Source: Acinetobacter amyesii (GTDB taxonomy: Bacteria > Pseudomonadota > Gammaproteobacteria > Pseudomonadales > Moraxellaceae). From it: a stretch of DNA of 64,000 nt. Shown here one piece after another: positions 57,819-64,000 of the stretch. The first letter of the stretch is position 1; every line of letters begins with the position of its first letter. The DNA lies in the NCBI RefSeq assembly GCF_002018365.1, contig NZ_MVKX01000011.1, forward strand, positions 62,001 to 126,000, given 5' to 3'. Position numbers and translations under genes: made by a program. The notes beneath the pieces were generated by a model that did not search any database, was not told the origin of the DNA, and worked only from the letters and a program-made list of their open reading frames with translations.

Positions 57819-59294
57819 TTACCAAATATCGGAATTAACACGATCCTTATATTTTGGATGTTCATCCATCTTAAACACAGGCTCTTTTACACCCCGTTTT
57901 AACTGTGAAGTATAGTCTTTCATCAGCATTAATATGAATGGAGTCAGCAATAAAATTGCAAAGAGGTTAATACTCGCCATCACGCCCATGAAGAGATCCG
58001 CTAAGTTCCAAATCAGTGGCACACTCATGATTGAACCAAAGTACACCATCATGAGGACGAATACGCGGAATACAAACATGACCTTAGGATTGTTATTGAT
58101 AAACTGCACATTACCTTCAGCATAAGCATAGTTACCGATTACTGAAGAATAAGCGAATAAGAACAAGATGATGGCAAGGAAGTCATCTCCCCATGCACCA
58201 ATCTGGCTTTCCAGCGCCATTTGCGTCAAAGCAACGCCCTCAAATCCTGCATTTTCATACAAGCCAGATGCCAAAATAATGATCGCCGTACAGGTACACA
58301 CCACAAATGTATCGACAAAGACACCGAGCATTTGAACCAAGCCTTGATTGACGGGGTGTTTAACATCTGATGCTGCTGCTGCATTGGGCGCAGAACCCAT
58401 ACCCGCTTCATTCGAGAATAAACCACGTTTAATCCCCTGCATCATTGCCATAGAAACCATGGCACCGAAAAAACCACCTGCCGCAGCATCAAACTCAAAG
58501 GCTTTACTGAAAATTAACTGGAAAATATCTGGGAGAATCGCAAAGTTAGCAAATGCCACATACAGTGCTACAGCGAGATAAAGCAACGCCATGAAGGGTA
58601 CAAAACTCTCTGCAACTTTGGCAATGCGTTTAATTCCGCCAAAAATAATCAAAGCAGTAATGAACACCAAGAACAAGCCCACCCAAGAAATTTCAAAACC
58701 GAAACCACCTAAGTCTAAAATGATATTGGCTTTATCCCAGCCCCACGCATGTGAGGTCGCACCGGTAATCGCATTGGCTTGCACCGCGTTAAAGACAAAA
58801 CCGTAGGTTGAAATCAGTGCAATGGCAAAAACCACGCCTAACCACTTTTGCTTTAAGCCTTGCGTGATGTAATACGCTGGACCACCACGGAATTGCTGAT
58901 TTTGCGTATCACGCACTTTGAAGAGCTGTGCAAGTGACGATTCCACAAATGCAGAACTCATGCCTAAAAATGCGGTAAACCACATCCAGAACACTGCACC
59001 CGGGCCACCAATCGCAATGGCAATTGCAACACCTGCGACATTACCCACACCGACACGACTTGCCAGTCCCGTCACAAAGGCTTGGAATGGTGTAATCCCA
59101 TGCTCATCATCGCCTTCTTTACGGCTAGATTTCATTACTTTAATACTATGAAAAAATAGACGAATCTGAACTGCGCCAGTGATTAAGGTATAGAAAATAC
59201 CAACCGCCACTAAGAATACGACTAAGAAATCCCAAAGCGGATCATTAAAAACTTTTACCCAGCTCATCAGGGTTTCGTTTAACTGTTCATCCAT
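57819..59294 (-). CDS. alanine/glycine:cation symporter (AGCS family)
   Basis: 491 residues, about eleven membrane spans, sodium-coupled uptake of alanine or glycine. Family marks include ITGAVQIRLFFHSIKVM (early), GMSSAFVESSLAQLFKVRD, GGPAYYITQGL and GLFSNEAGMGSAPNAAAASD, the last being the most conserved stretch. The start is ATG 59294 (MDEQLNETL) with AGGTTGAG upstream; the frame opens three codons earlier at a TTG. Separate terminators suggest it is transcribed apart from gltS. Confidence 0.92.
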   Translation of the reverse strand: MDEQLNETLMSWVKVFNDPLWDFLVVFLVAVGIFYTLITGAVQIRLFFHSIKVMKSSRKEGDDEHGITPFQAFVTGLASRVGVGNVAGVAIAIAIGGPGAVFWMWFTAFLGMSSAFVESSLAQLFKVRDTQNQQFRGGPAYYITQGLKQKWLGVVFAIALISTYGFVFNAVQANAITGATSHAWGWDKANIILDLGGFGFEISWVGLFLVFITALIIFGGIKRIAKVAESFVPFMALLYLAVALYVAFANFAILPDIFQLIFSKAFEFDAAAGGFFGAMVSMAMMQGIKRGLFSNEAGMGSAPNAAAASDVKHPVNQGLVQMLGVFVDTFVVCTCTAIIILASGLYENAGFEGVALTQMALESQIGAWGDDFLAIILFLFAYSSVIGNYAYAEGNVQFINNNPKVMFVFRVFVLMMVYFGSIMSVPLIWNLADLFMGVMASINLFAILLLTPFILMLMKDYTSQLKRGVKEPVFKMDEHPKYKDRVNSDIW

Positions 59295-59347
59295 CGTGCT
59301 CAACCTAAAAATTGTCTTATTGTTTTCAATACTTGATTAAAAAAACA

Positions 59348-59366
59348 TGCCCCAGCTAGTGGGGCA
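59348..59366 (-). terminator. terminator of gltS
   Basis: TGCCCCA and TGGGGCA around a gctag loop; leftwards a T-run follows. It lies 16 bp after the gltS stop. Confidence 0.8.
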
Positions 59367-59381
59367 CATATGACCGTAAAA

Positions 59382-60611
59382 TTAACCGAAAATCTGTAAC
59401 ATGGTTTGAATCACCACGACATTGACTAGGTCAATAAAAAATGCACCAACCAATGGCACAATTAAGAATGCGCGATGCGATGGGCCATACATACGCGTAA
59501 TGGCTTGCATATTGGCAATCGCATTTGGCGTTGCACCCATACCAAAACCACACAGACCCGCGGCTAAAACAGCAGAATCATAGTTCTTACCCATGACACG
59601 GAACGAAACGTAAATCGCAAAGACCCACATTGCTACAGACTGTGCAATTAAGAGCACTAACATTGGAATCGCAAGATCTGCCATTTGCCAAAGCTTAAGT
59701 GAAACCAAGGCCATTGCAAGGAAAAGTGCTAAAGCCGTATTACCAAAGACATCGATTGAACGATCAAAAATTTCACGTTTAAAACCAGTCTCTAAGACAT
59801 TACGTAGCAAGATACCGCCACCCAAAGCCCAGACGAAAGTTGGCAACTCGAAAATTGTACCAACAGTGATGTTTTTCATAATCTCTGCAATAGCCAAAGC
59901 AAATGCAAACATCCCTAAAGTGACGATGGCATTATCCGCAGTAATCAAACGGACTTTTTTTGGTGCTTCGAAAATATATTCACTATCGGCAATCGGCTTG
60001 TTGTCATTGTCTTTTTGCGTTTCTTCAGTCAATGGCTTAGCCAAATCATGCTTTTTGATGAGGTAACGCGCCAATGGTCCACCCATCAAGCCACCCACGA
60101 TCATACCGAAGGTTGCACTCGCAATACCCATCGGTAAGGCACCTTCAACCGCGTATTTGGTCTCAAAAATCGGGCCCCATGCACCTGCTGTACCCAGTCC
60201 GCCTACCAAGGCAATTGAACCTGCAATAATCCCCATCAATGGGTCAAGACCCACCGCACTTGCGACAACCATGCCGACAGCATTTTGAATCACCACAAAA
60301 ACTGAAATAGCAACAAGGAAGATAACCAGCGGCTTACCACCTTCTTTCAGTTTGGCAAAATTGGCACTCAAACCAATCGAGGCAAAGAACATCAACATGA
60401 AGGTATCTTGCATCGGTTTATTGACGGCAATGGTATAACCTAGAAATTGATGAATGAGAAAAAAGATAATCGCACCAACCAAACCACCTGCAACGGGCTC
60501 AGGAATGTTGTACTTGGTCAAAAAAGGAATGTGTTTATTCAGAAACCGTCCGATATAGAGCACTAACACTGCAAGCATCAGACTAAATGTCGGATTTAAA
60601 ATATAATCCAT
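59382..60611 (-). CDS. gltS: sodium/glutamate symporter GltS
   Basis: 409 residues, about ten to twelve membrane spans, Na+-dependent glutamate uptake. Typical GltS blocks are FLNKHIPFLTKYNIPEPVAG (N-terminal), GGLGTAGAWGPIFETKYAVE with the re-entrant loop and AAGLCGFGMGATPNAIANMQ near the C-terminus. AGGAAGTTTT precedes the ATG. A glutamate symporter beside an alanine/glycine symporter gives a small amino-acid-uptake pair. Confidence 0.93.
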   Translation of the reverse strand: MDYILNPTFSLMLAVLVLYIGRFLNKHIPFLTKYNIPEPVAGGLVGAIIFFLIHQFLGYTIAVNKPMQDTFMLMFFASIGLSANFAKLKEGGKPLVIFLVAISVFVVIQNAVGMVVASAVGLDPLMGIIAGSIALVGGLGTAGAWGPIFETKYAVEGALPMGIASATFGMIVGGLMGGPLARYLIKKHDLAKPLTEETQKDNDNKPIADSEYIFEAPKKVRLITADNAIVTLGMFAFALAIAEIMKNITVGTIFELPTFVWALGGGILLRNVLETGFKREIFDRSIDVFGNTALALFLAMALVSLKLWQMADLAIPMLVLLIAQSVAMWVFAIYVSFRVMGKNYDSAVLAAGLCGFGMGATPNAIANMQAITRMYGPSHRAFLIVPLVGAFFIDLVNVVVIQTMLQIFG

Positions 60612-61274
60612 ATAAAACTTCCTAAAATTGTTAGCTTTACTCTTATGTATGCTTTTTCAGGTCAATTTCATCTCTGCGAGGTATATGGACCTTGATTATT
60701 CTGAAGTCATATCACAGGCTAATCCCTGAATTTAGGTGAAAAACTATTCAACCTCAAATCCATATTAGTGAGCAATTTGACTTAATTTCAATCAAAATTA
60801 TAAAAAGCATACAAAGCAAAAAAAATCCGGCGTCAAGTTAAATAAGAGCGTCGATTCATCACGAAAGCGTACATAAATCAGGAAATTTAACTTCTTTCTT
60901 TTTGCATTAAAGTGCGTCTTGAGTCTTTAACATTTACCACGTTAAAGCGGGCTTTCAAGGCACTTTATTCAGCTAAGAAATAAAGTCGCGCTCATCAAAA
61001 GTCGCACATTATGCGTGGAGTGAAATAAAATTTCAGCACTTTTTATTACAAAAAGTTAATTTTCCTATAATTTAAAGTTATATCTAATTGTTTTTATTTA
61101 AATGCATTCGCATTTTTTATCTATATAAAATATTAAAGATTTGAACATGATGCCCCTATAGGACGTGGTTCAACGCCTGCTTTAACCAGTACGACATCAT
61201 GACTCAGGCGATTTAGTGAATCCATCTGTTTAGTGCTGTGGGTTCATTTACATTGATATATCCCCTTTTTAAAC
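60612..61274. other. long intergenic region upstream of gltS
   Basis: About 660 bp, AT-rich. It should hold the gltS promoter. I see only a loose inverted match (AAAGTGC near 60910, GCACTTT near 60960) and a doubtful small open frame at 61133-61225. No tRNA or riboswitch is recognised. Confidence 0.4.
61133..61225 (-). CDS. possible 30-residue peptide
   Basis: On the minus strand an ATG opens MDSLNRLSHDVVLVKAGVEP and ends RPIGASCSNL. The codon pattern is protein-like, but there is no good Shine-Dalgarno and the frame lies beyond the porin terminator. It could be a remnant of a larger gene. Confidence 0.25.
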   Translation of the reverse strand: MDSLNRLSHDVVLVKAGVEPRPIGASCSNL

Positions 61275-61307
61275 AAAAAAAAAGCCTGAACTGAGTCAGG
61301 CTTTTTT
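61275..61307. terminator. terminator of the porin gene
   Basis: A-run, AGCCTGA, loop, TCAGGCT, T-run. Read leftwards it follows the porin stop at 61334. Confidence 0.9.
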
Positions 61308-61333
61308 GATCGATTCTGATCGATGATTTGAGC

Positions 61334-62608
61334 TTAGAAGCTATATTTAGCCATTAAGCCAACGCGGTCATCGTTATAAGATTCACCCGCAAAGTTTTTG
61401 CGTTTACCGTTCACATATTCCAAGCCAAGTTCAACTGGTTTTACAGGTGCGTAAATAAAGTTAATCCAAGCTTGCTGTGCTTCTTCGTTCGCATTTGAGT
61501 TAGATGCATCTTTCGCATACGCGCTGCCATCATCCGCAAATAGCGCACCGTAAGCTAAAGTCGAACGTAGTTTTTCATTAAACTTATAAGTTGCACCCAC
61601 TTGTACAGCAGTGAATTTATTTTGCTCGATGTTGCCATCTACAACAGAGTAAGCAGAGTTAGAACCATATAAATAGTTGCTGTTACCTTCTGTATACGAG
61701 ACATCACCATTCAATTTCAATTGATCAGTCACTGCATAAGATGCACCCGCTGCTACACCCCAAGCTGTTTCTGTATCATCCGCAGCTTTAGATTTGTAGT
61801 TTTCAACCAATGCACGAGCTGAAGCGGTACCTTTACCTGCGGCAAAACCTTGAGTCACTTTGGCAGTTAAGTTTGGAAGACGATAAGTTGGATCTGCAGT
61901 AACAGTCCCTTTACTATCCCCTTCTTCCGCAGAAACAAATAATTGAGTATCTGGAGCTAATTTGTAGTTGTAACGAACTTGAGGAATACGTGTAGTACCA
62001 CCACCCAAGTTGGTATTGAAATCAATCATTTCCGGTGCATGGCTAGACAAGAAGTTAGATGTCGTTTGACCAAATAACCAGTTGTTAAAGGTTAAGTAAC
62101 CGTGACGTAAACGAAGTCCATCATTTGAACCACTTGCATCTGCAAAGTCGACTTCAATTTTACCGCCCACTTTATTATCACCACCGACAGGTGCTGTAAA
62201 ATCTAAACCAAAACGTGTGGTTTTTGCAGTTGCGCGAAGTTTATCTCGTGCTTCTTCTTTAGAGGTATGTACGTTGTTGAAGTCGTTATCCGCACCTTCA
62301 ATAATATAGTTCGCATCACCACGAACAAAACCGTAAAGGCTTACATCTGCACCTGTTTTAGATTTTAAGCTTGCAGCTGGAGTAGCTGGTGGTGGTGCAA
62401 CAGGACGCGCTTTAACTTGCTGAATCTCTGTTTGTTGCTGTTGTTGAACTTGCTGCTGCGCTTTAATCAAACTTTTCAGTTCTGCAACTTCTGCACGTAA
62501 TTGTTCAATTTCAGAAGTATTGCTGCCTGCATGAGCCATTGAGACCGTTGCCAAACTCATGGCAACAACAAGGGTTTTCATTGGGTGGAATACAGTTTGA
62601 GTTTTCAT
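61334..62608 (-). CDS. dcaP: DcaP-like trimeric porin
   Basis: 424 residues. Signal peptide ending SMAHA near 27; an N-terminal coiled coil (about 32-66, IEQLRAEVAELKSLIKAQQQ then a poly-Gln run); a Pro/Ala-rich linker (PVAPPPATPAA); then a 16-strand-type beta-barrel from GADVSLYGFVRGDANY to the terminal VGLMAKYSF, which ends in Phe as outer-membrane proteins do. The DcaP family in Acinetobacter forms trimeric channels for negatively charged small molecules such as dicarboxylates. The coiled coil and linker are typical. Confidence 0.88.
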   Translation of the reverse strand: MKTQTVFHPMKTLVVAMSLATVSMAHAGSNTSEIEQLRAEVAELKSLIKAQQQVQQQQQTEIQQVKARPVAPPPATPAASLKSKTGADVSLYGFVRGDANYIIEGADNDFNNVHTSKEEARDKLRATAKTTRFGLDFTAPVGGDNKVGGKIEVDFADASGSNDGLRLRHGYLTFNNWLFGQTTSNFLSSHAPEMIDFNTNLGGGTTRIPQVRYNYKLAPDTQLFVSAEEGDSKGTVTADPTYRLPNLTAKVTQGFAAGKGTASARALVENYKSKAADDTETAWGVAAGASYAVTDQLKLNGDVSYTEGNSNYLYGSNSAYSVVDGNIEQNKFTAVQVGATYKFNEKLRSTLAYGALFADDGSAYAKDASNSNANEEAQQAWINFIYAPVKPVELGLEYVNGKRKNFAGESYNDDRVGLMAKYSF

Positions 62609-63252
62609 CCTAAGCTCTCTATTGTCCTGTCATTGTTGTATGCCCTAACTCTGGGCGCTTTGTTATTCGCCTATTTGAGCGGACAAATTTCAAGCTGCAT
62701 ATCCGTGCTTTAGTCGCATTAAAGCCCCAACTTGTAGCCCCCAATAACGAAATACTTGAAAGCAAAAAGCAAAAACGCTGAATCCATCACTGAAAATAGA
62801 CTGAAATATTTAGTTAAATTTCGGACTTAGCCGATTCAGATGGCAAAAAAGCTCAACACCCATACCTTAAAGGTAAAATTTCATACCCTATAGGTATGTC
62901 ATAAAAACGATAAAATCCGACACATTACCGATAGAGGCATTCGATAGATAGTGATTCAGCATAAAGCACTGTGTTTAATGCAAATAATACTTATTTATCA
63001 GTTGCTCTATTTCATTAAGATGGGACAACAGCGATCCACCGTTTCACTTTTTATTTTCAAGTGGATGATTGTTTAGATATAAATTTCGAGCAAACAGCAA
63101 TTGAGCTCAAGGTACGAAAAATAGCGCCATCATTGAAAGTTATGGATGATGAACATTTATAATGAGTGACACGGATATTTGATCAATAATACACGTACGT
63201 TGATGACCGACGTTTAAGTCAAACCAACTAAACGTCATCACCTGCATTCAGC
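62609..63252. other. long intergenic region upstream of the porin gene
   Basis: About 640 bp without a gene. It holds the paired CATACC palindromes and, near the transporter stop, a hairpin GACGTTTA/TAAACGTC (63209-63236) that could terminate the transporter gene. Otherwise AT-rich, presumably the dcaP promoter region. Confidence 0.45.
62861..62898. promoter_or_regulatory. two helically phased copies of CATACC-N5-GGTA
   Basis: CATACC-ttaaa-GGTA at 62861-62875 and CATACC-ctata-GGTATG at 62882-62898, exactly 21 bp apart (two turns). This looks like a twin operator about 255-290 bp upstream of the porin start and 355 bp beyond the transporter stop. The regulator is unknown. Confidence 0.4.
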
Positions 63253-64000
63253 TCACCCCATCGTTGAAGCTTTTAAACTACGCATAGTAATCATTGCAAC
63301 AACCACAAATAGCAGCATAATCAGGGCCATATTGATTAGCGCTGACCATACTAAAAAGTTCAAAAACACTCCGGCCAATAGACCACAGGCAAATTGCATA
63401 CTTCCCATAATGGCACTGGCTGTGCCAGCTCGTGAGCCTTGTTCAGACATCGCCAATGCCATCGCATTTGGCCCAGTGAAGCCGATTGAAGCAACACATA
63501 AGAACATGCCAAACATTACAACAATGATAGAGGAAAGATGAAATAATCCTGCCGCCAATAAGATCAGCACACCACACAATTGAAGTGCATTACCCAATTG
63601 CAAACGATGGCGAACATCCAGTCGATTGGCAAGTTTCTTGTTGAGGGTCGAAAACACCATAATCCCTAAAGCATTCGCACCAAATACATAAGCAAATTGC
63701 TGTTGGCTCAGTCCATAACCATCCATCAAAATGGCAGATGAGCCACTGATATAACAAAATAAAATTGCGCCAGAAAAACAGCCTGTGAGCATCGGTTTGC
63801 GGAAGCTTTCATCCTGCAAGATGGCACTATATAAGCCTAAGACTTGTTTCAAACTTAAGTTTAAGCGTCGCTCAACAGGCAGGGTTTCTTGAAAGAAAAA
63901 ATGTACACAGAAAAGACAAAAAATACCGACAAGTACCAATACCGCAAAGATGTATTGCCATTCAAACACCTGCAAAACCCATGCGCCTAAAGTAGGTGCA
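63253..64000 (-). CDS. Bcr/CflA-type MFS drug transporter (C-terminal part, cut by window edge)
   Basis: Coding continues past the right end; the last visible residues upstream read APTLGAWVLQVFEWQYIF, the TM5 motif of the Bcr/CflA antiporters. The visible 249 residues include FFFQETLPVERRLNLSLKQV (after TM6), several further spans and the conserved FTGPNAMALAMSEQGSRAGT ASA segment near TM10. A drug:proton antiporter is likely. The stop is at 63253. Confidence 0.85.
   Translation of the reverse strand, partial: APTLGAWVLQVFEWQYIFAVLVLVGIFCLFCVHFFFQETLPVERRLNLSLKQVLGLYSAILQDESFRKPMLTGCFSGAILFCYISGSSAILMDGYGLSQQQFAYVFGANALGIMVFSTLNKKLANRLDVRHRLQLGNALQLCGVLILLAAGLFHLSSIIVVMFGMFLCVASIGFTGPNAMALAMSEQGSRAGTASAIMGSMQFACGLLAGVFLNFLVWSALINMALIMLLFVVVAMITMRSLKASTMG

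Noticed and set aside
60910..60970. Possible riboswitch or sRNA upstream of gltS
   Set aside because: Only a loose inverted match; no conserved fold I can recognise and no terminator in the right place.

Overview
The window is a stretch of chromosome from an Acinetobacter species, probably not A. baumannii itself. The main reasons are the PAP2-phosphatase gene followed directly by adeI-adeJ-adeK, a DcaP-type coiled-coil porin, moderately AT-rich DNA with many A-tract/T-tract hairpin terminators, and Acinetobacter-style neighbours (serS-cysG, rplU-rpmA opposite ispB). I see no tRNA, rRNA, CRISPR array, complete IS element or prophage. The right edge cuts an MFS transporter gene.

Layout. 0-10 kb: a Pro-Thr-repeat lipoprotein, a small secreted protein, trmL, a tandem-repeat patch, cysG, serS, an RsiV-like lipoprotein, lolA and a trimeric autotransporter with a collagen-like stalk. 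10-21 kb: rplU-rpmA diverging from ispB, a large membrane protein of the misnamed 'site-specific recombinase' family, then pap2 and the RND efflux operon adeIJK. 21-26.6 kb: two YbjQ-family genes, a decayed small gene, a short-chain dehydrogenase with an unknown partner, and valS.

26.6-29.0 kb is the main accessory patch. An AT-rich gene with a PD-(D/E)XK-like motif sits between two copies of the valS 3' end plus terminator. Next come an AT-rich membrane protein gene and a DUF559 endonuclease-like gene bracketed by pairs of inverted palindromic repeats. 29-40 kb: a J-domain protein, a glutaminase-STAS fusion, a diguanylate cyclase, a second peptide deformylase, a MITE-like insertion with perfect 13-bp inverted ends and an 8-bp target duplication, an MHS transporter, small unknown genes, pnuC, and an enoyl-CoA hydratase/hydrolase/TetR cluster.

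40-55.7 kb: a GNAT acetyltransferase, a 7TM-DISM diguanylate cyclase, an FKBP isomerase, MgtC-family and YaeQ proteins, a COG0523 GTPase, an MhpA-like monooxygenase, a glutathione transferase, a DUF4349 lipoprotein, a tightly packed TetR-MFS-LysR operon and a hotdog thioesterase. 55.7-64 kb: a 58-residue protein gene, a patatin-like lipoprotein, two amino-acid symporters (AGCS and GltS), the DcaP-like porin, a paired palindrome that looks like a twin operator, and the truncated Bcr/CflA-type transporter.

Most of the window is core housekeeping and envelope physiology: tripartite drug efflux (AdeIJK), lipoprotein trafficking (LolA), surface adhesion, porin uptake, nutrient symport and c-di-GMP signalling. 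The accessory signals worth following are the valS-end duplication with its nuclease-like cargo, the repeat-bracketed DUF559 gene, and the MITE-like element. All positions and motifs were read by eye; family names come from motif recognition, not from searches.
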